A stretch of 64,000 nucleotides of DNA, taken from NCBI GenBank assembly GCA_904393835.1, contig CAJFNC010000011.1, positions 1-64,000 of the forward strand. The letters run 5' to 3'. The position numbers were made by a program, and so were the translations under genes. The DNA comes from an uncultured Ruminococcus sp. (GTDB lineage Bacteria > Bacillota > Clostridia > Oscillospirales > Acutalibacteraceae). The notes beneath the pieces were generated by a model. The model did no database searches and was not told the origin of the DNA. It was given only the letters and a program-made list of their open reading frames with translations. Shown here piece by piece: positions 45,793 through 54,813 of the stretch. How positions within the stretch are numbered: the stretch's first letter is position 1; every line of letters begins with the position of its first letter.

Positions 45793-47160
45793 TTATACGG
45801 TTGGTTTTCTCTTGATAAATTTGCCCGCTCCCGGTGTACCGATAAACTCGCCGTTGTCATATACGAGATTACCCCTTAAATAGGTTTGTACCGGATAACC
45901 GTGCAGCTTTTTGCCCTCCCAGATTGTGTGGTCACAATCGGAATGCATATTATTTACACTGATTGTAAAGTCTTTATCTTTATCGTATATTACAATATCG
46001 GCGTCCTTACCCACTTCAATAGCGCCTTTTGTTTCGCAGCCGAAAATTCTTGCCGGGTTAGTTGAGCATACTTCGACGACCTTTTCAAAAGAAATTTTTC
46101 CGCTGTTTGCAGCGTCAAGCATATAAGGATAGAGATTTTCAATACCGGCGCAGCCGTTGGGAATTTTTGTAAAATCATCTTTTCCCCAGTCTTTTTCATA
46201 GCTCTGGAACGGGCAATGGTCTGTAGCTACTGTATCAATATAGCCTGCCTTTAATGCCTGCCAAAGAGCCTTGCGGCTTTCTTCGCCCTTCATAGGCGGC
46301 GAACAAACAAAGTTTCTGCCGTCCTCACGCTTATAAACATCGCAGGTAAATTCAAGATACTGCGGACAGGTTTCTACATAAATTTCATTGCCTTCATTTT
46401 TTGCCTTGATGCACTCTTCAAGTCCCTCTTTGTCAGCCATATGAACAATGTAAATCGGCGCCTTTAGGTGTTTTGCCCAGTGGACGGCACGCTTATCCGC
46501 TTCTGCCTCAACAAACTCGGGTCTGCTGAGATAATGATACCAGGCACTTGTTTTGCCCTCTGATAAAAACTGCTCCGTTCTTAAGTCAATTAAATCCGGA
46601 TTTTCGGCGTGTACATTGATTTTTGCCCCCAGTTCCTTGGCTCTGAGAAGAAGTCTTACCAATGTTGCGTCATCGACCATCATTCCCTCTTTTTTATAAA
46701 CGAGGAAGCATTTAAAGCTTGTTATACCCTCATCCACGGCCGTTTTCATTTCGTTAAGAATTTCACCATCGTTTAAGTCTGTTATACAGCAATGAAAAGC
46801 GTAGTCAACGCATGCTTCATACTCAAGAATTTCTTTTTTGGAATTGATAAGTCCCATAATCGTTTCGCCTTTGTGCTGAACGGGATAATCAAAAATAGTT
46901 GTAACGCCGCCGCAAGCCGCCGCTCTTGTACCTGAAAGATAGCTGTCGGCTGAAACTGTGCCGCCGAACGGCATTGCAAGATGAGTATGCACATCGAGCG
47001 CACCCGGCAATACGAGTTTTCCGGTTGCATCAACTACTTTTTCTGCATCCGAGGAAAGGTCTTTGCCGATTTCAACAATCTTACCGTTATTAACCGCTAC
47101 GTCGGCAATATAACTGCCACAGGCCGTAACTACCGTACCGTTTTTGATGAGTAAATCCAT
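45793..47160 (-). CDS. Dihydropyrimidinase / hydantoinase
   Basis: The protein has 455 residues from ATG 47160 (AAGGA upstream, preferred over an in-frame upstream ATG at 47214). It is an amidohydrolase-superfamily enzyme with DVHTHLAMPFGG, the carboxylated lysine in TSFKCFLVYK, metal ligands in NVHAENPD and YIVHMADK, and Asp in VATDHCPF. It opens dihydrouracil to N-carbamoyl-beta-alanine. It lies 12 nt before preA in transcription order. Confidence 0.92.
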   Translation of the reverse strand: MDLLIKNGTVVTACGSYIADVAVNNGKIVEIGKDLSSDAEKVVDATGKLVLPGALDVHTHLAMPFGGTVSADSYLSGTRAAACGGVTTIFDYPVQHKGETIMGLINSKKEILEYEACVDYAFHCCITDLNDGEILNEMKTAVDEGITSFKCFLVYKKEGMMVDDATLVRLLLRAKELGAKINVHAENPDLIDLRTEQFLSEGKTSAWYHYLSRPEFVEAEADKRAVHWAKHLKAPIYIVHMADKEGLEECIKAKNEGNEIYVETCPQYLEFTCDVYKREDGRNFVCSPPMKGEESRKALWQALKAGYIDTVATDHCPFQSYEKDWGKDDFTKIPNGCAGIENLYPYMLDAANSGKISFEKVVEVCSTNPARIFGCETKGAIEVGKDADIVIYDKDKDFTISVNNMHSDCDHTIWEGKKLHGYPVQTYLRGNLVYDNGEFIGTPGAGKFIKRKPTV

Positions 47161-47228
47161 AATATTTCCTTCCTTCGTATTTTGTTTGCAGGCGTGCATT
47201 AAACACACCTGCAAATTAATTTTATAAA

Positions 47229-48362
47229 TTATTCTGTAAAGAGAGATTTCTTATACACAAGTGTAAGACCTGATCTCTGATATACCTGCGCAACCTCTAC
47301 AAGATCCATACCGCCTGCATTTGCCGACGCAAGGTTTGCAAGCCACGTAACGCCAAAATCAACAGTACCGTTATTTACAGCCGTCGTCTCTGAAATGTCA
47401 CCACCTCCGGGAGTGATTGTTACGTCAAGACCGACCTCATCATAATATCCCTTAGCTTCTGCTACATAGTATCCCATAAACTGAGCCTGCGGCAACCATT
47501 TGAGCTGGATTGTAACTTTGCTCTTTTCAAGCTTACCGAAGTTGCCGTCCTCTGATGCGTTTGCAGCTTCTACATACTGTGTGTCCCTTACATCGTCAAG
47601 CGTCATTTTGCTGAGTTTTTCCGATGCTGCCGAGTCGTCAAGCTCTATGTATTTCTTGCACAAGTCAAGAGTCTGCTGCATTGCTTCTTCGTCCATTTTT
47701 CCGTAATCATCTACTGTGTTGCCCTTTGTATCGGTTGTGACAAGTTTTGCTACCTCTGTCGCCATATAGTTCTGATGTTCTGCCGATACCGAAGAGCCTG
47801 CATCAAATACAATTTCTGCTGCACCCTCGGGATCCTTAACCGCGTCTTTCCAGCCCTTCATTGACGCATATACAAAAGCTTTTACGGTGTTAGGATTTTC
47901 CTCTGCAAATTTCTTTGTGCAGAAAATGTTATCCTCAAGCATTGCAACGCCTTCGTCGTTCATATCAATAACGCCCACAGAGTCGCCGTAGTTATATGCA
48001 CCGTCGTAATCATTTTTTACAAGACCGAGTTCGTTGTACGTCATAGCTGACGCAAGTGTAATATCATCGGAATCAAAACCGTCCATTGTGAAGTCCTGTG
48101 AAAGGTATGTTGTCGGGAGATTGTATTTCTGCAGCAATGCGAGAACTTCGTATTCATTGCCCAGTCCCCAGTTACCGATCTTGCCTTCCGAAGAAGCCTT
48201 TTTTATGATTTCTTCATTTGACATCAACTTGCCTGTTGTTGAACCGGCAGATGACTCATTGCCTGAGCCGGACTGTCCGCCGCATCCGGCAAGAGCTGAA
48301 ACAAGTACTGCAAGCGTGCAGCCCAATGCCAATACTTTTTTGCCTTTAAATCTGAATTTCAT
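47229..48362 (-). CDS. ABC substrate-binding lipoprotein, NMT1/THI5-like, circularly permuted
   Basis: The protein has 377 residues. The signal peptide ends with lipobox LAGC (Cys27). The order of the two halves is reversed relative to ordinary family members. Residues about 60-265 (KIGNWGLGNEYEVLALL through DVRDTQYVEAA) are what normally forms the second part. Residues 282-373 (KVTIQLKWLPQAQFMGYYV, DFGVTWLANL, LTLVYKKS) are the usual N-terminal part. A short linker (about 266-281) joins the old ends. It probably binds a pyrimidine or its hydantoin-like derivative for import by the neighbouring permeases. Confidence 0.88.
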   Translation of the reverse strand: MKFRFKGKKVLALGCTLAVLVSALAGCGGQSGSGNESSAGSTTGKLMSNEEIIKKASSEGKIGNWGLGNEYEVLALLQKYNLPTTYLSQDFTMDGFDSDDITLASAMTYNELGLVKNDYDGAYNYGDSVGVIDMNDEGVAMLEDNIFCTKKFAEENPNTVKAFVYASMKGWKDAVKDPEGAAEIVFDAGSSVSAEHQNYMATEVAKLVTTDTKGNTVDDYGKMDEEAMQQTLDLCKKYIELDDSAASEKLSKMTLDDVRDTQYVEAANASEDGNFGKLEKSKVTIQLKWLPQAQFMGYYVAEAKGYYDEVGLDVTITPGGGDISETTAVNNGTVDFGVTWLANLASANAGGMDLVEVAQVYQRSGLTLVYKKSLFTE

Positions 48363-48414
48363 ACTGATTCCTCCATTTTTAATTTATGCTAACCAAATTG
48401 GTTTAACATTGTGA

Positions 48415-49251
48415 TTACTTTACTCTTCTGCTTTTTAAAACAATTGATTCAATCGCTACAAGCACACCGTACATAAGCAAGCCGATAAGGCAGGCAACTA
48501 CGATGTATGCCCATGCTGTGGGGTATTGTCCCAGGACAATGTTTTCTCTGATTTCACGGCCGACGCCCACAATGTATTCTGCAAAATATTCGGATACAAC
48601 GGCACTGATTATGCTTATGGGGACGCTGACCCTGAACGCCGTAAAAACATAGGGAATTGAGTTTGGAAGCCTGAGTTTTAAAAATACTGTCTTTTTCGAC
48701 GCTGCGTATGAACTCATCAGGTCAAGAGTAAACGGTTTGAGCTCTGTTAAACCTCTGAATGCGTTAATACTCATACTTGCTATACACACAATCATAACAA
48801 CGAGTATTTTTGCAACCATACTGCGTATGTTGGGATCGTTGCTGACGTCTTTTGTCCAGTTGGTCATTACGGGAGCCAACGCTACAATAGGAATTGCATT
48901 AAACGCGCCTACTATTGTAAGACCACCTGCGCCCCACTTTTGGAACAAAGCAGCGAACACTGCTATTAAATAGCCTATTATTGAGCCGATTACCAGTCCG
49001 ACAACCGCAACAATAATCGTATATAGAGCATTTACAAGTATAGCGGAATGATTGTCTATAATGATTCTGCATATTCTTGACGGGAGCGGGAGCGTGTTGG
49101 TATCAGTGTTAAATATTTTGTGAAGCACCTGAGTTTGCCAGAACACTAAAATCAACACTCCGAATGAAATCGGCAAAAGAATTGTGCTTAATGTTTGAGC
49201 AACACTGTTTTCTTTTAATCTTTGCCACAGACTTTTACGTCTTTTAATCAT
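48415..49251 (-). CDS. ABC transporter permease
   Basis: The protein has 278 residues with about six helices. The cytoplasmic EAA-type loop reads MSSYAASKKTVFLKLRLPNSIPYVFTA; family of SsuC/ThiX-like permeases. It abuts the other permease gene directly (one base between them) and pairs with it as a heterodimer. Importer of the pyrimidine cluster. Confidence 0.9.
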   Translation of the reverse strand: MIKRRKSLWQRLKENSVAQTLSTILLPISFGVLILVFWQTQVLHKIFNTDTNTLPLPSRICRIIIDNHSAILVNALYTIIVAVVGLVIGSIIGYLIAVFAALFQKWGAGGLTIVGAFNAIPIVALAPVMTNWTKDVSNDPNIRSMVAKILVVMIVCIASMSINAFRGLTELKPFTLDLMSSYAASKKTVFLKLRLPNSIPYVFTAFRVSVPISIISAVVSEYFAEYIVGVGREIRENIVLGQYPTAWAYIVVACLIGLLMYGVLVAIESIVLKSRRVK

Positions 49252-50091
49252 TTACGCTGCCCCCTTTTTCTTAGTCTTTCTTTCGATTCTCTTAATCGGT
49301 GAAACAATGTTTTCAATCCAACCCATCAGCGAGCAGCTTAACACTCCGATTACTGCGCTGAAAACTACTATATCCCAAAATACGTATATTGACATTGCGT
49401 GTTTCAGTGACTGTGAAAGCATACATCCCAGACCGCCGTCACCCTGCAGGGTATCAACAAGGATTGACGCTGTGATTGCCATCGGGGCTGCGATTTTAAG
49501 TCCCGTAAAGAAATACGGAATACACGATGGTATAAGCATTTTTAAATAAATTGTACTTTTGCTTGCCGAATATGAATACATCAGTTCGTACTTTGCTTTT
49601 TCAACCGAATTAAGCCCCGCAAGAGTGTTGGTTGCTACCGGATAGAATGTAAGAATTGCCGCAATTATGATTCGGCTTGAACCGATATCATGGGTCATTG
49701 CCAAAATAATCGGCGCCATACCGAGAATAGGAATGAGCTGGATAAGCATAAGATACGGAGCTGCGATTTTTTCAACTATTCTTGAAAGCTTCATTAAAAT
49801 CGCAAGCACAAAACCGATTAATGTACCTATCAAAAAGCCTTGTCCCGCTCTTGATAACGTTTGACCTGCGTTTACAAACACCACTGCGGTACAGCTCATT
49901 CCGTTTGCAACGGGTTTGGGATCGAAAAATGAAAATATAATCTGCCAAATATGAGGCAGGATATTTTCGGGTGTTCTTTTGGTTGCTTCAACTATAAAAG
50001 CAAATATTTCCCAGATTACAATAATTCCTGCTATCCATACAAGGGTTACAAGTATTTTTGATTGGCGAATTTTATTGAGCTTTTTCATCAT
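49252..50091 (-). CDS. ABC transporter permease
   Basis: The protein has 279 residues with about six membrane helices and the EAA-type loop MYSYSASKSTIYLKMLIPSCIPYFFTG. It overlaps the ATPase stop by 4 nt, and the second permease follows at once. The operon therefore encodes a heterodimeric permease with one ATPase and one permuted binding protein. Confidence 0.9.
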   Translation of the reverse strand: MMKKLNKIRQSKILVTLVWIAGIIVIWEIFAFIVEATKRTPENILPHIWQIIFSFFDPKPVANGMSCTAVVFVNAGQTLSRAGQGFLIGTLIGFVLAILMKLSRIVEKIAAPYLMLIQLIPILGMAPIILAMTHDIGSSRIIIAAILTFYPVATNTLAGLNSVEKAKYELMYSYSASKSTIYLKMLIPSCIPYFFTGLKIAAPMAITASILVDTLQGDGGLGCMLSQSLKHAMSIYVFWDIVVFSAVIGVLSCSLMGWIENIVSPIKRIERKTKKKGAA

Positions 50092-50888
50092 AAGCTACCA
50101 CCTTCAAAGCTGTTTCTTACCTTAGACACCAGCTCGCCGAAATGAGGAGTATCTCTCATTTCTATTGTGCGAGGATAAGGCAAGTCAACATCTACAACTG
50201 CCGATAATCTGCCGGGATGCGGAGAAAGAACGCAAATTCTTGTTGACAGAAAAACTGCTTCCTGAATGTTGTGCGTTACAAACACTATTGTTTTATTCGT
50301 CTTTTCCCAAATTTTTAACAAATCGAGATGAAGTTTTTCCTTTGTAAATTCATCAAGCGCCGAAAACGGTTCATCCATCAACAAAATCTCCGGTCTTATA
50401 CCAAACGCCCTGGCAATGCCGACTCTCTGCTGCATACCGCCCGAAAGCTGTTGAGGATAATGATTGGCAAATTTTGTAAGTCCGACCATTTCAAGCATTT
50501 CATCGGCACGATCACTCCTGTCTTTTTTGGAATATCCCATAATCTCAAGCGGAAGCTCAATGTTCTTTTTAATTGTTCTCCACTCAAACAAAACCGGGCT
50601 CTGAAATACTATGCCGAATTTTTGCATAAGCCGTATTTCTTTGGGGGTTCTACCGCTTACTCTTACGTTGCCCGATGTGGGTTCGAGCAAATCCGCGATT
50701 GTACGCAAAAGTGTTGTTTTTCCGCAGCCGGAGGGACCGAGAAGTGAAATAAACTCGCCTTTGTGAATATCAAAGTCAATGTTGTCCAATGCCTGGACAT
50801 TATTTCCGCTGTTGTCTTTGAATACAACAGACACATTATTTATGGCGATTTCAATATCGTTATTCATATAAGCAGGTTTTTCATTCAT
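50088..50888 (-). CDS. ABC transporter ATP-binding protein (SsuB/TauB-like)
   Basis: The protein has 266 residues from ATG 50888, chosen for GGAGG 8 nt upstream; longer in-frame starts cross the upstream terminator. It has Walker A GPSGCGKTTLL, Q-loop VFQSPVLFEWRT, signature LSGGMQQR, Walker B ILLMDEPFSALD and switch His in VTHNIQEA. It energises import through the two downstream permeases. Confidence 0.95.
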   Translation of the reverse strand: MNEKPAYMNNDIEIAINNVSVVFKDNSGNNVQALDNIDFDIHKGEFISLLGPSGCGKTTLLRTIADLLEPTSGNVRVSGRTPKEIRLMQKFGIVFQSPVLFEWRTIKKNIELPLEIMGYSKKDRSDRADEMLEMVGLTKFANHYPQQLSGGMQQRVGIARAFGIRPEILLMDEPFSALDEFTKEKLHLDLLKIWEKTNKTIVFVTHNIQEAVFLSTRICVLSPHPGRLSAVVDVDLPYPRTIEMRDTPHFGELVSKVRNSFEGGSL

Positions 50889-50903
50889 AATTTTAACCTC
50901 CGT

Positions 50904-50946
50904 AAAAAAAACACAGCAACGGAACGTCTTCAGCTCCGTTGCTGTG
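50904..50946 (-). terminator. Terminator between the alcohol dehydrogenase and ABC genes
   Basis: Arms cacagcaacgga (50912-50923) and tccgttgctgtg (50935-50946), then an eight-T run on the minus strand directly before GGAGG of the ATPase gene. It shares the 12-mer agctccgttgct (50932-50943) with the leader hairpin at 53506-53517. Confidence 0.85.
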
Positions 50947-50952
50947 CACAGA

Positions 50953-52104
50953 TTATGTATAAAGTTTTTTGTAAAGCTGTTTGCAATCATCAACCGAAAC
51001 AGGTTTTACAGTATTTGCGGGACTTCCGCTTGCGACTGCGTCTTCTGCCATCTTATCAATTTTTTGATAATATTCATCTTTATCTATGCCGTATTGCCGT
51101 AATGTGGGGATTTCACAAATATCGCAAATTTTATGTAATGAATCAACGAACTTCTGCGCTGCCGCCTCTTTGCTGTCAGACTTTGAAGCCGCGTTGGTTT
51201 CATAAGCTAAATTTGCAAACTTCTCGTATACCCCCGGCATTGCAAATTCAAGACATGTTTTTAACAACATCGCATTTGACATACCGTGAGGCACATGAAA
51301 TAACGCCCCTATAGGTCTGCTCATACCGTGAACAAGCGTTACGCTGGAATTATTTATGCAAATTCCCGCTTGAAGAGAAGCAATGCTCATTTGTTCTCTT
51401 GATTGCAAATTGTCGGGTTGATTATACGCAATCGGTAAATACTTCATTATCAGCTTTACTGCCGAGACTGAAAGCACGTCTGTCATAGGTGTTGCTTTTT
51501 TAGATGTATATGCTTCAACAGCGTGCGTCAGCGCATCCAACCCCGTTGCCGCCGTTACCGACTTAGGCGCCGAAAGTGTGAAACCCGCGTCAACTATTGC
51601 AAGCTGCGGAATTAACACATCACCTTTAAGCAGCATTTTTATGTCATTTTCTTCATCGGTGATAATTGTAAACTTTGTAGCTTCACTGCCTGTTCCCGCC
51701 GTTGTGGGTATTGCAACTATCGGCGGAATGTCTCCGGTAATTTCTTTGCCGTTGTAATCGGAAATGCTGCCGTCGTTTACTGTCATTGCCGAAATTGCCT
51801 TTGCCGAATCCAGGGGACTGCCTCCGCCTATGCCGATAACAAAATCACAACCCGATTTTTTATAAAGCTCTACGCCGTTTGTAATCATTGTGTCGGTAGG
51901 TTCGCCGGTTATGCCGTCAAAGACTTCAAAATTAATGTTTTCAAGCTTAAGTAAATCTTTCAGTTTTTGCATCATATCCGACTTGGCAACGTGTTTTCCT
52001 GTTACAATAAAAGCTTTTCTTCCCATTGTTTTAATTATCGGGGACGCTTCGGAAAGAATATTATTTCCTGTTATAATATGATGCGGTATCGTAAAACTTG
52101 CCAT
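50953..52104 (-). CDS. Iron-containing alcohol dehydrogenase, probable malonate semialdehyde / 3-hydroxypropionate enzyme
   Basis: The protein has 383 residues of the group III (Fe-dependent) ADH family: GGGSPLDSAKAISAM binds NAD(P), and metal ligands lie in GLDALTHAVEAY and LVHGMSRPIGALFHVPHG. The adjacent beta-alanine aminotransferase-like gene suggests it reduces malonate semialdehyde to 3-hydroxypropionate. The substrate is inferred from context alone. Confidence 0.87.
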   Translation of the reverse strand: MASFTIPHHIITGNNILSEASPIIKTMGRKAFIVTGKHVAKSDMMQKLKDLLKLENINFEVFDGITGEPTDTMITNGVELYKKSGCDFVIGIGGGSPLDSAKAISAMTVNDGSISDYNGKEITGDIPPIVAIPTTAGTGSEATKFTIITDEENDIKMLLKGDVLIPQLAIVDAGFTLSAPKSVTAATGLDALTHAVEAYTSKKATPMTDVLSVSAVKLIMKYLPIAYNQPDNLQSREQMSIASLQAGICINNSSVTLVHGMSRPIGALFHVPHGMSNAMLLKTCLEFAMPGVYEKFANLAYETNAASKSDSKEAAAQKFVDSLHKICDICEIPTLRQYGIDKDEYYQKIDKMAEDAVASGSPANTVKPVSVDDCKQLYKKLYT

Positions 52105-52113
52105 ATTTACACC

Positions 52114-53439
52114 TCAAATTAATTCATTGTCAGCATATGTAAGAACTTCGTCCATTTTCACCATTTCCTCTTTGATTTGTTCTTCGGTAATAATAAGCGG
52201 AGGGCTGACCAAAAGCATATTTTCATGTGAATAAGTCATAAATCTTTTTTCCTTGAGCATACCCACAAGCTTGCCCATAACTCCATTTGGATCTTTGCCG
52301 TAAGGCACTAAAGGCTCCTTTGTAGTTTTGTCCTTTACAAGCTCAATCGCCGAAAAAAGACCGATATATCTTACGTCTCCTACGCACGGATGCTTTGCTT
52401 TTAAATCTTCGAGAATTTCTCCGAGCACCTTGCCTACCTTTTTGACATTGTCTTTAATGTTCGCTTCTTCATAATAATTTACGCACGCAACTCCGGCAGC
52501 ACAAGCAAGAGGATGACCGCTGTATGTGAGTCCGCAGGAAAGAAGGTTGTCGTCAAAATATTCCGCTATTTTCTTTGATACTGCTACGCCGCCCAGCGGA
52601 ACATAACCGCAGGTTACGCCTTTGGCAAAGGTCACAATATCGGGCACAACGTCAAAATTCTGAAAAGCGAACATTTCACCGGTTCTGCACCAGCCTGCCA
52701 TAACTTCATCGCAAATCATAACAATATTAAACTCATCGCAGATTTTTCTGACTCCGGGCAAGTAACCCTTTGGAGGAATGATAACGCCGTTTGAACCGGT
52801 GATTGTTTCCATTACAATTGCGGCTACGCTGTCTGGTCCTTCATATACAATCTGTTCTCTCAATTTTTTAAGGTAAAACTCAGTAGCAGCTTCTTCGCTT
52901 TCGAATTCAACCGCTTCCCTGTAAACATACGGGTCAAAAAATTTTATAAATCCGGGAATTCCGGGTTCAAGAGTATATCTTCTGGGTTCACCGGTAAGGT
53001 TGCCTGCGCCGAATGATGAACCGTGATAACTTCTGTAACGGCTGAAAATTTTATTTTTCCCGGTGAACATTCTTGCTATTTTTACTGCATTTTCGTTTGC
53101 GTCAGCCCCGGCATTTGTAAAAAATATTTTTCCGAATGAGTCGGGCAACAGCCTGATTATCATTTCTGCTAGTTTTGACCTTGATTCTGCCGCGTAAGAC
53201 GGACCGACAAAACAGAATTTATCAACCTGTTCTTTGATTGCGTCACCGATGGCTTTGTTTGTGAAACCGAGGTTAAGATTTACAAGCTGCGACGACATAT
53301 CGGTATATCTGTTACCGTCGTAATCATAAAAATAGATTCCATCTGCTCTTTCTACGGGAATGGGATTCAAATTTCTTTGCTTGCTCCAAGACTGTAATAC
53401 GTACTTTTTCTGGTATTCAACAATTTTTTCAGGTGTCAT
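52114..53439 (-). CDS. Class III aminotransferase, probable beta-alanine aminotransferase
   Basis: The protein has 441 residues, fold-type I PLP enzyme: IFFTNAGADANENAVKIAR, YRSYHGSSFGAGN, MICDEVMAGWCRTG and the PLP lysine in VTFAKGVTCGYVPLGG. Family members use omega-amino acids; the pathway makes beta-alanine, giving malonate semialdehyde. First gene of the cluster, with a promoter and leader hairpin upstream and the Fe-ADH 9 nt downstream. Confidence 0.9.
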   Translation of the reverse strand: MTPEKIVEYQKKYVLQSWSKQRNLNPIPVERADGIYFYDYDGNRYTDMSSQLVNLNLGFTNKAIGDAIKEQVDKFCFVGPSYAAESRSKLAEMIIRLLPDSFGKIFFTNAGADANENAVKIARMFTGKNKIFSRYRSYHGSSFGAGNLTGEPRRYTLEPGIPGFIKFFDPYVYREAVEFESEEAATEFYLKKLREQIVYEGPDSVAAIVMETITGSNGVIIPPKGYLPGVRKICDEFNIVMICDEVMAGWCRTGEMFAFQNFDVVPDIVTFAKGVTCGYVPLGGVAVSKKIAEYFDDNLLSCGLTYSGHPLACAAGVACVNYYEEANIKDNVKKVGKVLGEILEDLKAKHPCVGDVRYIGLFSAIELVKDKTTKEPLVPYGKDPNGVMGKLVGMLKEKRFMTYSHENMLLVSPPLIITEEQIKEEMVKMDEVLTYADNELI

Positions 53440-53478
53440 AATAAATCTCTTCTTTCGTAAGAATTAAAAAGATATAAA

Positions 53479-53517
53479 CAAAACGGAGCCTATTAAAAAT
53501 AATTAAGCTCCGTTGCT
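53479..53517 (-). terminator. Leader hairpin before the pyrimidine cluster
   Basis: Arms aacggagc (53482-53489) and gctccgtt (53507-53514), then TTTTGTTTAT on the minus strand. It lies between the promoter and the first gene, so it may attenuate the operon. Confidence 0.55.
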
Positions 53518-53542
53518 TTTATTTCTTTTAGTTTATGAGCAC

Positions 53543-53570
53543 ATTATAACACATAATTTTTACTTTTCAA
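53543..53570 (-). promoter_or_regulatory. Promoter of the pyrimidine degradation cluster
   Basis: -35 TTGAAA (53570-53565), 16-bp spacer, -10 TATAAT (53548-53543). Predicted leader of about 97 nt. Confidence 0.75.
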
Positions 53571-53591
53571 TCGATTTTGACACAATATTTT

Positions 53592-53607
53592 TTGTGCTTA
53601 CGCACAA
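53592..53607. promoter_or_regulatory. Palindromic operator candidate TTGTGC-N4-GCACAA
   Basis: A perfect inverted repeat 22 bp upstream of the -35 box of the cluster promoter, the position of an activator site. PucR is the obvious candidate ligand-responsive protein. The remaining 53608-53871 is AT-rich upstream sequence of the DUF368 gene without another gene. Confidence 0.5.
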
Positions 53608-53871
53608 TAATTGAGGTTTTTAGATTTTTTTAGACATTATTCACACATTAATGATTTCTGTCAAATTCTTTTTGTTGTAATTATTTTAAATATATAACTA
53701 TCTGAAAGAATAACAAAATTGTTAACATTATAATTCTCATTTTATAAAAAGAATAATATATATTAATTAAGATGTATAACTGCTTTTAACATACTTATAA
53801 AATTAAATTATCAACATTCTTTATTGTCAATTATAATTTTATGCTATTAAAACTGAATTGAGAGGTTATAT

Positions 53872-54693
53872 ATGAAAAGTTTTTGTTATAGGATATTATG
53901 TGGGTTTTGTTTGGGAATAAGTGTTTTCGCTCCCGGAATAAGCGGAAGTATAATGGCGATAATTTTAGGCATATATGATAAAATTATTGATATAACTTCA
54001 AATCCTTTAAAAAACCTTAAAAATAACATTAAATTTGTTTTTCCAATGGGCATAGGCGCGACAATAAGTTTGGTACTTTTTGTTCTTGTTTTCAGTTACT
54101 TGTTCGAGACATATGAGAAAGCAACTTACTTACTGTTTATTGGTCTTATTGCGGGAAATCTGCCTATGATATTCAAAGAAGCAAATAAAAGTAAATTTAG
54201 TTGGTTATATTTGATAGGCGCTATTGCGGCTTTTGCGTGTGCTTTTACAATGGGGGTTCTGAGTAAAAGCATTACTGATATTCAGCAAACAACCGGTCAA
54301 TATAGTTTGATTTATCTTGCTTTATGCGGCGCAGTTGCAGGATTTGCCGCTCTTATACCCGGAATGAGCATCTCGATGATTCTTATTGTAATGGGGGTTT
54401 ACAGCTATCTGATAGAGGCTGCTAAGTCGATTGACATTGTTATAATTACCGTTGTCGGAACAGCCTTTACAGTTGCAATGATTCTCTCATCACGTCTGAT
54501 TAAATTTATTTTTAAAAGATTCTGTGGAATGGCAAATAACATGGTACTGGGCTTTTTAGTCGGCTCTATTGGTGGTATTGCCTGTATCATTCCGACTTCA
54601 GGCTCAAACTTAATCGGTTTGCTGATGCTTATAATCGGATTGGCTGTTTCGTTATTGTTTGTATTCTTAGGCAAAAAAGTAAGTATCGATTAA
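53872..54693 (+). CDS. DUF368 membrane protein (PopT-like polyprenyl phosphate transporter)
   Basis: The protein has 273 residues with about nine helices. It shows the duplicated family signature GISVFAPGISGSIMAIILGIYD and AALIPGMSISMILIVMGVY. DUF368 proteins have been linked to recycling of undecaprenyl phosphate across the membrane. GAGAGG precedes the ATG. It stands alone, divergent from the pyrimidine cluster. Confidence 0.85.
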   Translation: MKSFCYRILCGFCLGISVFAPGISGSIMAIILGIYDKIIDITSNPLKNLKNNIKFVFPMGIGATISLVLFVLVFSYLFETYEKATYLLFIGLIAGNLPMIFKEANKSKFSWLYLIGAIAAFACAFTMGVLSKSITDIQQTTGQYSLIYLALCGAVAGFAALIPGMSISMILIVMGVYSYLIEAAKSIDIVIITVVGTAFTVAMILSSRLIKFIFKRFCGMANNMVLGFLVGSIGGIACIIPTSGSNLIGLLMLIIGLAVSLLFVFLGKKVSID

Positions 54694-54813
54694 TTTGAAT
54701 GATTCAATAAATTACCTTTAAAACGAAAGTTTTAATGCCTTTATCTTTTTCTTTGCGGTTCATCAAGACTATAATTTTATATAAAAAACATCGCCTGTTT
54801 TAATATTACCTCA

